From: Marinicella sediminis
GTDB taxonomy: Bacteria > Pseudomonadota > Gammaproteobacteria > Xanthomonadales > Marinicellaceae
Reading direction: 5' to 3'
Length of the DNA: 64,000 bases
NCBI RefSeq assembly: GCF_002000055.1
Contig: NZ_MVBD01000004.1
Span: 278,318-342,317 of the forward strand
Shown here: positions 1 through 8,915 of the stretch, piece after piece
How the letters are laid out: each line of letters begins with the position of its first letter
Numbering within the stretch: position 1 is the stretch's first letter
The notes under the pieces: generated by a model
What the model saw: the letters and a program-made list of their open reading frames with translations, nothing else
Told to the model about the DNA's origin: nothing
The model's database searches: none
Position numbers and translations under genes: made by a program

Positions 1-1269
1 GATGAATCACATGCCATTTTTTATGATTACTGGTGGAACACCCGCCAGGTAAGAACCAGTTTATTCGATCCATCAAATCTTGATCAACCGCCCAAGGTGC
101 TCAATGAGCGCAATTACCAGGATGTCTACAATGATCCTGGCAACTACGTGACCACCCAAAATAAATGGGGGGAGGACATCTTACTGATAGATGACAATCA
201 AGTTTATCTGATGGGCGATGGTTACACCGCTGAAGGCCAGTTTCCATTCATTGACCAATATCACTTATCCAGCGGTGAAACCAGTCGTTTATACCAGTCA
301 GCATACACCGACCGAATTGAAGATCTGAATGACGCCATTGACCTGCAAAATGGACAAGTACTGGTCAGGATTGAGTCACCAACTGAATATCCCAACTATT
401 ACATCCGCGACATCAAAAATGGTACCCTGACACAAATCACTGACTTTACCAACCCTTTTGCCAGCATCGCCGACATCCATAAGGAGGTCATTAAATACCC
501 CAGGGAAGACGGCCTTGAATTGTCCGGCACTTTGTACTTGCCAGCCGATTATGATTTTGACACCAAGCCCAGATTGCCAATGATCATGTGGGCATACCCA
601 ACTGAGTTCAAAGACAAAAACAGCGCCTCTCAGAACACCAACAATCCCAATGAATTCACCTATCCTTATTATGGGTCAATGATTTACTGGGTCACTCAGG
701 GGTATGCTGTTCTGGATGACGCCTCTTTTCCGATTGTCGGAGAAGGAGACGAAGAACCCAACGACAGCTTCATCAAACAACTGGTGGCCAATGGACGGGC
801 AGCCATAGACGCCCTGGACGACATGGGTTACATCGATCGTCAGCGGGTCGCAGTCGCCGGGCATTCCTATGGCGCTTTCATGACCGCCAACCTACTCAGC
901 CATTCGGATGATTATGCGGCGGGTATTGCCCGCAGTGGCGCCTACAACCGGACCCTGACACCCTTTGGTTTTCAGGCCGAAGAAAGAACATACTGGGAAG
1001 CCCCGGAAATCTATTACAGCATGTCACCGTTCATGCATGCTGACAGCATGAAGCATCCGCTGCTGCTGATTCATGGCGAAGCCGATAACAATTCTGGTAC
1101 CTACCCCTTACAGACTGAACGTTATTTCAATGCACTCAAAGGCCTTGGTGCGACTGCCAGAATGGTGATGTTACCCAAAGAAAGTCATGGTTACCGCGCC
1201 AAAGAATCCATCCTTCATGTGATTTGGGAACAACATGAATGGCTGGAAAAATACGTCAAAAACAAATAA
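1..1269 (+). CDS. S9 family serine peptidase, C-terminal part (cut by window start)
   Basis: The frame is open from base 1, so the true start lies upstream of the window. The visible part holds the end of a beta-propeller and an alpha/beta-hydrolase domain of the prolyl oligopeptidase (S9) family. The nucleophile motif GHSYGAF lies at about 856-876, the acid residue is in HGEADN at about 1075, and the catalytic His is in KESHGYR at about 1185. Such enzymes cleave peptides and often act in the periplasm or outside the cell; the signal peptide, if any, is not visible. It converges with the subtilase gene and shares a bidirectional terminator with it. The S9 assignment is firm; the exact substrate class is not known. 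Confidence 0.9.
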   Translation, partial: DESHAIFYDYWWNTRQVRTSLFDPSNLDQPPKVLNERNYQDVYNDPGNYVTTQNKWGEDILLIDDNQVYLMGDGYTAEGQFPFIDQYHLSSGETSRLYQSAYTDRIEDLNDAIDLQNGQVLVRIESPTEYPNYYIRDIKNGTLTQITDFTNPFASIADIHKEVIKYPREDGLELSGTLYLPADYDFDTKPRLPMIMWAYPTEFKDKNSASQNTNNPNEFTYPYYGSMIYWVTQGYAVLDDASFPIVGEGDEEPNDSFIKQLVANGRAAIDALDDMGYIDRQRVAVAGHSYGAFMTANLLSHSDDYAAGIARSGAYNRTLTPFGFQAEERTYWEAPEIYYSMSPFMHADSMKHPLLLIHGEADNNSGTYPLQTERYFNALKGLGATARMVMLPKESHGYRAKESILHVIWEQHEWLEKYVKNK

Positions 1270-1288
1270 ACCAGAATCATAAAAACAA

Positions 1289-1313
1289 AAAACGGCCCAC
1301 TTTGGGCCGTTTT
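1289..1313. terminator. bidirectional rho-independent terminator
   Basis: The perfect inverted repeat AAACGGCCCA / TGGGCCGTTT has a short CTT loop, an A-run on the left and a T-rich stretch on the right. It sits between the convergent S9 peptidase (+) and subtilase (-) genes and can serve both. Confidence 0.85.
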
Positions 1314-1335
1314 ATTTTCAATCTACACCCGCAGA

Positions 1336-3642
1336 TCAGGGGTTATTAAATCCGTTATAAAAGATCAGATCTCCTGGCAAGGGGCCAAAGTCATCTGCAA
1401 AAATCAAATCAGGCAAAGCCTGCTCGCGACAGTTGTAACAGGCCAACGCAAAATCCTGCTGCGGGGTTCCGCTGACATAAGGGTTCAATGCATCCCCAAC
1501 GATGTTGGCAGCCAGCACGCTTACTGTGATTGGATTTCCATTGTGTTGGTCAGCGCGTAAAAACACCGCTTCCATGTTGTTGATACCATCCGGACTGCCA
1601 CCAGGTGACGAAAAAGCATCGGCACCAAATTGGTTACCCAGGTATAACTGGTCCGCAGTGACTGACAAATCCAAATCATTGACCCAGGCAGGGTTGGTTC
1701 CACCCAGACCGGAGCCCGGAGCATCGGTCCATACCAGCATCAGCCGCATGGGTTGTTGCGGATCATCCGGCCGCAGCTGTAATTGCCATTGTTGTCCGGT
1801 CTGATCAAACACATGTGCCTGATCAAACAGGTAGACATCGTTGACCGGATTAATCACCTTTTCAAGATTAACTCTGCCCCAACCCTGCTTTCTGTCCGGG
1901 GCATGCCCCATGGTCTGACCGTCGGCATCATTGTTACCTTCCAAATCATCTGCCACCGCGGTGAAGACTGATTTGACCAGTGCCGGACTGGGGTCTGCAC
2001 CCTCGTTATTATTGCGATATTGTTCCCAAAACAATGACACCGCACCAGAAATAACCGGTGATGCCATAGAAGTCCCACACTTCAAACCATAACCGGATGG
2101 ACTGTCAGGGGCGTCGGTGTTACATCCAGGGGCCACAATATGTGGGACTTGCCTGCCGTCACAGGCCGGACCATGGGCACTGTTGGAGGAAACATTAAAG
2201 ACATTGGCCACTTGGTTCAGGTTACCGGACTGTAAACTGGTAGAACCGACCGCAAACAGGTTTTTGGCCTCATCAGGTGAGCCCAATGAAGAGGGCGAAC
2301 AGCTGCCAAAACCATCACCACCACCATTCATGATAGACCACACAGCCAATACCGGCTGATTGCCTGGCAAGTCAGGATTGGCATCTCGACTGATCATGTC
2401 AATTTCCATGGTTGGAATGTCATAACCTTGTGGGCTACCGGTTGGCCCCCAGGAATTATTACTGAGCAAGGCACCGCTGGTTTGGGCATCCTTGTAAATT
2501 GACAACATACCACCAGCCACCATACCACCAGGACCACCACCGAGTAACGGCGAATAAAGCTGCTCCACGATTTGCACTCCTGGTGCCACACCAAGACCCC
2601 GGTTGAAGCCATTGCCATCGGTGGTGCCATTGATTCCAGTGCCACCAATCGCTCCTGCTACGTGGGTGCCGTGAGAATCCGAGCTGTCATTACAACTGGC
2701 ACCGGTACCCGAACATGGGATCACATTGGTCAGATCCGGATGATTCTGATAAATACCACCATCAACCACACTCACAGTCACACCATTGCCATCAAGTCCG
2801 GTGGCGGATAACCAGCTACTCCAACCGGGAGTCGCCGGATTTTGTCCAGTGTAATTGTTGACGATGGTTTGCTGACTCATTTCGCCCCGGGGGCCAGCTG
2901 AAGGATCAATCCTTTGTATGGTCAATAATCCGGGGATGTTGGCGGCATTCAGGTATTGGTCGCCATCAAGTCTGAAGTTCAGTACCACCAGATGATCATT
3001 GAACGGTAAGACGCTCAGTACAGATGCACCTTGTGCTTCAAGTTGCGTCATCACCGCATTTTGCCGCTCCTGATAAACCAGACCCATGCTGTACAAGGCC
3101 GTGCCATTGAGGTTTCTGTTGTCAGCCTGTACCCTGAATACAGGAAGCAAATGCGCTGTTTGCCTGACAAATGACTGTTGTTCAATGACATTCAATTGTT
3201 GAGGTCGGGCCCAGACTATCCAGGAAAATGGTGCCAATGGCCTGACCAATTCGATGCCTTCGGCTGTGGCTGCCGCCAGCCATTCGGACCTCACCGGACC
3301 GGCAAATTGCAACAAATGAAAATCAGCCTCTTCGGTCAGGGATGATGCAAACCATGCATCGCCGGGCAATTGGGCCGTTTTCAAGTCCAGCCACTGCTGG
3401 TCAATCCGGAAATGAAATGGTCGGTCAATGGTGGTGGTTTGAGCTGCCGTTAACAAGGCTGACCACTCAGCATTCTGTTCAGCCGGCACCCATAAGAAGT
3501 GCTCGTATTCAATGCCTTGTGGTGGCAGTGAATCACGTAATTGTGGACCAGGATTGGTGATTCTCAGCCAGGACTCTGTGGCCTGAAGTGAGAAGGAGAA
3601 AATGAGAAGCAGGCTACAGACTGCGATTTTTGATGGATTCAT
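1336..3642 (-). CDS. secreted subtilisin-like (S8) serine protease
   Basis: A 768-residue protein with a Sec signal peptide (about residues 1-23, ending SLQATES). The catalytic triad is visible: Asp294 in VVDGG, His324 in DSHGTHVAG and Ser525 in GTSMASP. Asn395/396 in LSNNSW is the expected oxyanion position. About 270 residues precede the catalytic domain and may be a propeptide. After the catalytic domain comes a beta-rich C-terminal region of the kind found in bacterial subtilases. The last 25 residues hold two similar segments, DLIFADDF and DLIFYNGF, which resemble a terminal sorting tag (see findings). Extracellular protein degradation is the likely role. Confidence 0.93.
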   Translation of the reverse strand: MNPSKIAVCSLLLIFSFSLQATESWLRITNPGPQLRDSLPPQGIEYEHFLWVPAEQNAEWSALLTAAQTTTIDRPFHFRIDQQWLDLKTAQLPGDAWFASSLTEEADFHLLQFAGPVRSEWLAAATAEGIELVRPLAPFSWIVWARPQQLNVIEQQSFVRQTAHLLPVFRVQADNRNLNGTALYSMGLVYQERQNAVMTQLEAQGASVLSVLPFNDHLVVLNFRLDGDQYLNAANIPGLLTIQRIDPSAGPRGEMSQQTIVNNYTGQNPATPGWSSWLSATGLDGNGVTVSVVDGGIYQNHPDLTNVIPCSGTGASCNDSSDSHGTHVAGAIGGTGINGTTDGNGFNRGLGVAPGVQIVEQLYSPLLGGGPGGMVAGGMLSIYKDAQTSGALLSNNSWGPTGSPQGYDIPTMEIDMISRDANPDLPGNQPVLAVWSIMNGGGDGFGSCSPSSLGSPDEAKNLFAVGSTSLQSGNLNQVANVFNVSSNSAHGPACDGRQVPHIVAPGCNTDAPDSPSGYGLKCGTSMASPVISGAVSLFWEQYRNNNEGADPSPALVKSVFTAVADDLEGNNDADGQTMGHAPDRKQGWGRVNLEKVINPVNDVYLFDQAHVFDQTGQQWQLQLRPDDPQQPMRLMLVWTDAPGSGLGGTNPAWVNDLDLSVTADQLYLGNQFGADAFSSPGGSPDGINNMEAVFLRADQHNGNPITVSVLAANIVGDALNPYVSGTPQQDFALACYNCREQALPDLIFADDFGPLPGDLIFYNGFNNP

Positions 3643-3798
3643 GGGTCTTGTCTCTGTGGGTCAATATTCAATTCAGCGGCAATCAAATGTTACGGTTTAT
3701 TAAAGTCGGTACAGCACTCTTCTGGCTGCAAGTCTTCAGGTAATCTGATTATATCAGGATTAAATTGTTGTAATTAACACCTAATTCACACTTTCAAG

Positions 3799-3827
3799 TT
3801 GAATTTCACCGCAGCTCACCCAATAAT
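3799..3827 (+). promoter_or_regulatory. sigma70 promoter of rnpB
   Basis: TTGAAT at 3799-3804 and AATAAT at 3822-3827 are separated by 17 bases. The expected start of transcription falls 7-9 bases downstream, which matches the inferred RNase P RNA 5' end at about 3836. Confidence 0.6.
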
Positions 3828-3835
3828 ACGCCCTT

Positions 3836-4181
3836 GAGTTGGTCGGGCAATCGCGGAATGCATTTGCAGTTCGAGGAAAGTCCGGGCTCCACAGGGCAAG
3901 GTGCCGGATAACGTCCGGGGGGCGCGAGCCTACGGCCAGTGCAACAGAAAGATACCGCCATCTGACGATGGTAAGGGTGAAATGGTGCGGTAAGAGCGCA
4001 CCGCGGCTTTGGTAACAAAGACGGCATGGTAAACCCCACCTGGAGCAAGATCAAATAGGAAAACCATAGGTGTGGCCCACACTGTTTTCGGGTAGATTGC
4101 TTGAGACTGGCAGCAATGTCAGATCCAGATGAATGATTGCCACGTGTTAACACGTACAGAACCCGGCTTACAGACCAACTC
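3836..4181 (+). ncRNA. rnpB: RNase P RNA (type A)
   Basis: This is the catalytic RNA of RNase P, which removes tRNA 5' leaders. The universal core GAGGAAAGTCCGGGCTCC is at 3872-3889. Downstream are the conserved AGAAAGATACCGCC, GGTAAGGGTGAAA and GGTAAACCCCACC segments, and ACAGAACCCGGCTTA lies near the 3' end. The ends are set by P1 pairing of GAGTTGGTC (3836-3844) with GACCAACTC (4173-4181). The length of 346 bases is usual. The relA coding sequence begins 12 bases later. Confidence 0.95.
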
Positions 4182-4193
4182 ATTTACCTTACA

Positions 4194-6272
4194 ATGAATG
4201 ACACCATGAAACACTCAGAACAGTCAGCAGCAAACGACTTGTGGTTGGATGACAATCACTGTTCTGAAGCACACCGGACAAAAACCAAAGATGTTTTAAA
4301 CAAACTGCATGCCGATGAAGAAATCATGCAGATTTATGCTTGGTTTCATGAACTTCGCCATGGCTCACTTGAGTTCGGCGACCTGCCTGATGAAGTCACT
4401 GCCAAGCAACAAACCCTGCTGAAAGAGTTGCTCAGAATTCATCAGGCTGACTGGTTGTTAAAACCCAAATCCAACAATGCAGAAGGACTGCGCAGACTGT
4501 TGTTTGCGATGATCAATGATGTCCGTTTGGTGTTGATCCTACTGGCCGAGCAGGTGGTACTGATGCGGGCAGCTGTCAAATTCAGTTCACAGATGCAACA
4601 GCAACTGGCGACGTCGACCATGACCTATCACGCCGCCCTGGCGAACCGTCTGGGTGTGTGGCAAATCAAATGGGAACTGGAAGACTTGTCATTCCGGTTT
4701 TTACAGCCGGCACAATACAAAACCATTGCCCAAAAACTGGCTGAAAAGCGCAATGACCGCGAACAGTTCATCAGCCGCTGTTCGGCTGAATTGACTGCGG
4801 CGCTGGCCAGCAATAACATCACCGCCAACATCGCTGGCCGACCCAAACACATTTACAGCATTTATAAAAAGATGCAAAAGAAAAACCTCGAATTTGAGGG
4901 CTTGTTTGACATCCGTGCCATCCGCGTATTGGTGGACAGCGTAGCTGATTGTTATGCCACCCTTGGAATTGTGCACGCCACCTGGAAACACATTCCCAAA
5001 GAATTTGATGATTACATTGCCCAACCCAAAGGCAACATGTATCAATCACTGCATACCGTGGTGGTGGTCAATGGTAAAACCCTTGAAGTGCAGATTCGCA
5101 CCCATCAAATGCACGAACATGCGGAACTTGGCGTAGCGGCTCACTGGCGCTATAAAGATGGTTCAAAACAGGATCAGAGTTATGACAACAAAGTCAACTG
5201 GATGCGACAGTTGTTATCCGAGCACCCCAGCTCTGATGATTTGTTACAGGCTTTTCAAGCCGACACCCAGGAAGAACGCGTTTATGTCTTTACCCCCAGT
5301 GGTGATGTGGTGGATTTGCCACATGGCTCCACCGCGGTCGATTTTGCTTATCAGGTGCACACCGAAGTCGGGCACCGCTGTCGTGGTGCCAAGGTGAACG
5401 GTTCAATTGTGCCATTAAGCCGGCCACTGTCAACCGGGGATCAGGTAGAAATCCTGACAGCCAAATACCCCAAACCGTCCAGGGACTGGCTTCATGAGCA
5501 GTCTGGATACCTGCAAACCGCCCGCGCCAGGGCCAAGGTCAGACATTGGTTCCGGGAGAATGATTTCGACAAAAACCTGCAAATCGGCAGGGAATTACTG
5601 GAAAGTGAGTTAAGCAAGTTCGCCCTGCAAGATGCAGATATGCAAAAGTTACTGGACTCTTTTAACCTGCAACACACCGATAAGCTCTACGCCATGATAG
5701 CCACCGGCGACATCACCGTTAATCAGGTACTTCGTCGTGCCGATGCACAATTGCATCCGGTGAAAAAGTTTGCACCCAAGCCGTTGCCTAAAAAGTTACA
5801 GGGACTGCCCACATCCACCGCGCGGTTGATTGTTGAAGGTGTTGATTCGATCAAAACCACCATTGCCAGTTGCTGTAATCCGGTGCAAGGGGACGCCCTG
5901 GGCGGTTTCATCACCCGCACCCGGGGAATCAGCGTGCATCAGGCCAATTGCGACAATTACCTGCACATGATTTCAGAAGAGCCTAACCGCTTGGTCAATG
6001 TACGCTGGAGCGATGACCTGGATGAATACACCATCACTTCGCTGTTGATCACAGCCAATAACCGCAAGCACGTGATCAAAGACATCAGCGCCTTGTTAGC
6101 GCACCTGAAAGTAGACATCATGGCGTTGCATGCCGAACCAGATGATGAAGCCGGACTGGTACACATCAACATATCCATCCAGATCAGAGATTTTGATCAC
6201 CTCAGTGAGGTCATGAGCAGGCTGTCAGCACTCGAACACATCAACAACATCCAACGCAACATCACATCCTGA
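4194..6272 (+). CDS. relA: RelA-type (p)ppGpp synthetase
   Basis: This is the stringent-response enzyme that makes (p)ppGpp from GTP/GDP and ATP on stalled ribosomes. Domain order: an N-terminal region in place of the hydrolase domain with no HD motif; the synthetase domain (GRPKHIYSIYKKM, then FDIRAIRV and LEVQIRT); a TGS domain at about residues 361-425; a Cys/His zinc-finger region with ASCCNP at about 558; and a C-terminal ACT domain. Loss of the HD pair fits a synthesis-only RelA rather than SpoT. The start is ATG at 4194 or 4206. An earlier in-frame start at 4137 would lie inside RNase P RNA and is rejected. No clear Shine-Dalgarno sequence is visible. The stop directly abuts the stop of the convergent regulator gene. 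Confidence 0.93.
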   Translation: MNDTMKHSEQSAANDLWLDDNHCSEAHRTKTKDVLNKLHADEEIMQIYAWFHELRHGSLEFGDLPDEVTAKQQTLLKELLRIHQADWLLKPKSNNAEGLRRLLFAMINDVRLVLILLAEQVVLMRAAVKFSSQMQQQLATSTMTYHAALANRLGVWQIKWELEDLSFRFLQPAQYKTIAQKLAEKRNDREQFISRCSAELTAALASNNITANIAGRPKHIYSIYKKMQKKNLEFEGLFDIRAIRVLVDSVADCYATLGIVHATWKHIPKEFDDYIAQPKGNMYQSLHTVVVVNGKTLEVQIRTHQMHEHAELGVAAHWRYKDGSKQDQSYDNKVNWMRQLLSEHPSSDDLLQAFQADTQEERVYVFTPSGDVVDLPHGSTAVDFAYQVHTEVGHRCRGAKVNGSIVPLSRPLSTGDQVEILTAKYPKPSRDWLHEQSGYLQTARARAKVRHWFRENDFDKNLQIGRELLESELSKFALQDADMQKLLDSFNLQHTDKLYAMIATGDITVNQVLRRADAQLHPVKKFAPKPLPKKLQGLPTSTARLIVEGVDSIKTTIASCCNPVQGDALGGFITRTRGISVHQANCDNYLHMISEEPNRLVNVRWSDDLDEYTITSLLITANNRKHVIKDISALLAHLKVDIMALHAEPDDEAGLVHINISIQIRDFDHLSEVMSRLSALEHINNIQRNITS

Positions 6273-6806
6273 TCATTCCCTGACAGGCTTTTTGTTTAAT
6301 TTCCTTTGCAATGTTCTGCGGTGCATTTTCAGTGCTTTGGCCGCCTGGGTGATGTTGCCATTATGATCCAGCAGCACCCGTTGAATGTGTTCCCATTCAA
6401 GCCGTTTTGGCGACATGGGTGTGGTATTGACTGGTACCTGCTCAAGCCCTCTGTCCATTTTCAATGCCTGCACAATTTCTTCTGCGCTGACCGGTTTTAT
6501 TAAATAATCCTTCACTCCCAGTCTGATGGCTTCGACTGCCGTGCTGACCGAGGCATAACCTGTGATGATGATAACGATCAGGCCAGGATCATGGGCCAGA
6601 ATAGAACGGGCCACCTCAAGCCCCGATTCATGACCCAGGCGCAGATCAAGCACCACCCAATCAATCGCATTTGCGGCCAACTGATCCTGGGTTTCTTCCA
6701 AATTTGCGGCCTCTGCAACCTGGTATCCCATACCCGTGAGTGAGCGGTTCAGCGCATAGCGCATCACCTCATCGTCATCAATGATCAATACAGACTTATT
6801 CATCAC
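6273..6806 (-). CDS. RegA/PrrA-type response regulator with Fis-type HTH
   Basis: A 177-residue regulator. The receiver domain has the acidic cluster IIDDDE and a phospho-acceptor Asp54 in VVLDLRLG; the conserved Lys is in YLIKPVS. The C-terminal helix-turn-helix contains WEHIQRVL and MHRRTLQRKL, the signature of the RegA/PrrA/ActR redox regulators. Its start overlaps the stop of the kinase gene by 11 bases, so the two are translated from one message. In studied proteobacteria such pairs control respiration and redox genes; the target set here is unknown. Confidence 0.92.
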   Translation of the reverse strand: MMNKSVLIIDDDEVMRYALNRSLTGMGYQVAEAANLEETQDQLAANAIDWVVLDLRLGHESGLEVARSILAHDPGLIVIIITGYASVSTAVEAIRLGVKDYLIKPVSAEEIVQALKMDRGLEQVPVNTTPMSPKRLEWEHIQRVLLDHNGNITQAAKALKMHRRTLQRKLNKKPVRE

Positions 6807-8010
6807 TCAATGGCAGTACAACAACAGTACAGGCTCCCTGATCCATGGCCTGAAAATCAAGGGAACCACCCACTCCGCTGATGATTCTCGAAGATAACTT
6901 CAGGCCCATGCCCAGGCCATCGGTATTGTGATAGGACTGTCCATCTCCATCATCAGTGAACGTCAATGTCACGTCAGTCACTCCACGTTTGACAACAACA
7001 CTCAAATGACGGGCATGCGCAGCCACCGAATTTTGTATGATGTTCTTCAGGGCCAGTTGCAGCAAATCATCACCCTTGATCCACATGGGCTCATTGTTGT
7101 CCACTTCAATGATCACATCCAGGGATGACATGGGCTGTTCAGCCAGCATGTCTTCCAACCAGGGTTTAACGGCCACCTGTTCAGCAGAAACCAAAGCGGT
7201 TTTATCCGCCACTGAGGTGAGCCGCTCCAATACCTGCTTACAACGTTTGACCTGAGTATCCAGCAAAGCCATGTCTTTGTCCAATCCTGAAGCAGCGCCT
7301 TCCTGGCGGATCGTTTCTACCAATAATCTGATGCTGGATAATGGGGTGCCCAATTCATGCGCCAGACCGGTGGCAAGGGTGGCCATTTTCAGTAAATTTT
7401 CATCCGCTTGCTGCCGCTTTTCCAGAGCAAGTAAAGCGGCATTTTTCTCATGGATCCGCCTCATCAGGGTGGTGGTCACCCATGTCATCAACAATGAAAC
7501 ACCCACAAAACCAAGCCACATACCAGTGATGTGTTCGGCCATCATGGTATCGTGATGATGATTCACTGAATGATGAGCTGCCAGCTTCCACAATCCACCA
7601 TACACCAGATTGGCAAGCACGGTCAGGCACCAGGTAAACCCAGGCGTCTGGCTCAATGCAGAAAGCACCGAAGGCAATAACAAGCACCAGATAAGCGGAT
7701 TAGAAACTCCCCCCAACACAGCGAAAAACAATCCCCATACCAATAAATCGGTAACCAATAACCAGGGGCTGCGCTGCCAGCTGGCATTGATCAGCAAAAT
7801 GACAGGCTGGAGCAACAAATAAGTGGCACAGACCAACCACAGAATAAAATGACCCTGGGGCCAGAATGCCTGCCATTGATTAATCATCAGCACCATGAGC
7901 TGGGCAAATTGGATGATCAGTCTGAACTGGAACATTGGATGCCGGAGATGTGGCTGTTTAAAAACTGCCAGTATAACCTGTTTGTTGACGCCACCCAATC
8001 GCTGCGACAA
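6796..8010 (-). CDS. RegB/PrrB-type redox sensor histidine kinase
   Basis: The sensor kinase partner of the regulator at 6273. The N-terminal half holds about six membrane segments. The H-box is GLAHELGTPLSS with His218, followed by an ATPase domain ending GLGMGLKLSS. Two hallmarks of RegB are visible: GGVSNPL at residues 100-106, close to the GGxxNPF quinone-binding heptad, and Cys257 in VKRCKQVL at the position of the redox-active Cys. The start shown is a TTG without a good ribosome binding site. ATG at 7935, just before the first membrane segment, is an alternative. Confidence 0.88.
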   Translation of the reverse strand: MSQRLGGVNKQVILAVFKQPHLRHPMFQFRLIIQFAQLMVLMINQWQAFWPQGHFILWLVCATYLLLQPVILLINASWQRSPWLLVTDLLVWGLFFAVLGGVSNPLIWCLLLPSVLSALSQTPGFTWCLTVLANLVYGGLWKLAAHHSVNHHHDTMMAEHITGMWLGFVGVSLLMTWVTTTLMRRIHEKNAALLALEKRQQADENLLKMATLATGLAHELGTPLSSIRLLVETIRQEGAASGLDKDMALLDTQVKRCKQVLERLTSVADKTALVSAEQVAVKPWLEDMLAEQPMSSLDVIIEVDNNEPMWIKGDDLLQLALKNIIQNSVAAHARHLSVVVKRGVTDVTLTFTDDGDGQSYHNTDGLGMGLKLSSRIISGVGGSLDFQAMDQGACTVVVLPLSDE

Positions 8011-8125
8011 TTTGTCACAGGCCAGGTTTGTCAGACATGTTCTGGCACACCATCTGGTTTCAAAGGTAAATCATAATACGATAATAATGAGTCGGTAAGG
8101 AGCCGCTCTTCACGATGAATTAACC

Positions 8126-8150
8126 AAAAAAAACCGGCCTAAGCCGGTAT
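8126..8150 (-). terminator. rho-independent terminator after the dsbA operon
   Basis: ACCGGC / GCCGGT forms a stem with a 4-base loop at 8133-8148. On the minus strand a run of eight T follows (8126-8133). It lies about 20 bases beyond the stop of the second DsbA-like gene. Confidence 0.85.
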
Positions 8151-8169
8151 TTTGGGTTGTACCAAACGG

Positions 8170-8799
8170 TCACTTCATACTTAACTCAACCGTCAAATCA
8201 ATGATTTCATTGGCCTCACCCACCTGCTGAAAGTTGGGTTTGTATTGACCATTAACCACCAATGCGGGTATCCGGCTCACACCCATGGCTGTCATCATTT
8301 GCCTGGCTTTTCTGATTTGGGTATCCACTTGAAATGAATTGGCTTGTTGCAGGAATACCTGCTGATCAATGCCGTGAGCAGCTGCCAGCCATTGGCCTAT
8401 GGCCTGCAGATCACGCAGCGGTTTCTTTTGCTGATGAATGGCATTGAACAATGACTGATGAACCTGCTCCCTTTTGCCCATCGCCTGCAGGGCAAAAAAT
8501 GTTTTCACATGAGGCTCCCATTGCGGGTAGAACGCCACTGGAACACGGACGATCTTCTGACCTTCATTGAGTGCAGATTTCAACTCATTCATCACCGGCT
8601 CAAAACCAAAACAACCCGGACACATGTAACTGAAGAATTCATACACCACCGGTTCATCCTGATCGGTTTCCCAGGCTGGGTTGATGATCTGATAATGAAT
8701 GCCTGCCTGATACTTGCTGGCTGGCGCGCTGCTGTTCTCTTGCGCCATGACAGAGCCCATTGCGGTGATCATAAGTAAAGCCATTGACCATGATTTCAT
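8170..8799 (-). CDS. thiol:disulfide interchange protein, DsbA-like (second copy)
   Basis: A periplasmic thiol oxidoreductase of 209 residues. The signal peptide ends near AMGSVMAQ. The active site is Cys60-Pro-Gly-Cys63 in SYMCPGC, while classical DsbA has CPHC. The cis-Pro loop is VSRIPAL. ATG at 8799 is chosen because GGAGG sits 9-10 bases upstream; a longer frame to 8913 runs through a terminator hairpin. It is last in a cytochrome c4-dsbA-dsbA order and is about 40% similar by eye to its upstream neighbour over the thioredoxin fold. The altered dipeptide between the cysteines should shift its redox potential. Confidence 0.9.
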   Translation of the reverse strand: MKSWSMALLMITAMGSVMAQENSSAPASKYQAGIHYQIINPAWETDQDEPVVYEFFSYMCPGCFGFEPVMNELKSALNEGQKIVRVPVAFYPQWEPHVKTFFALQAMGKREQVHQSLFNAIHQQKKPLRDLQAIGQWLAAAHGIDQQVFLQQANSFQVDTQIRKARQMMTAMGVSRIPALVVNGQYKPNFQQVGEANEIIDLTVELSMK

Positions 8800-8870
8800 A
8801 AGTGTGTTCCTCCGTACAAAAAAGACATAGACCTGTGGCGGCCATAAAAGTTGCCAACAAATAGATAAAA

Positions 8871-8896
8871 AAAAGCCGGGGAATTCCCGGCTTTTG
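8871..8896 (-). terminator. hairpin between the two DsbA-like genes
   Basis: AAAAGCCGGG / CCCGGCTTTT around GAATT forms a strong stem. On the minus strand the hairpin is followed by a run of T. It should partly terminate transcription after the first DsbA-like gene, so the second may be expressed less or have its own promoter in 8800-8870. Confidence 0.8.
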
Positions 8897-8915
8897 ATAA
8901 CGCTTGGGGCCAAAT

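Noticed and set aside
3806..4183. 125-residue open frame on the minus strand
   Set aside because: It lies fully over RNase P RNA and has no recognisable protein features.
4137..4193. Earlier in-frame start for relA
   Set aside because: It would put the start inside the RNase P RNA; the N-terminus gained has no family similarity.
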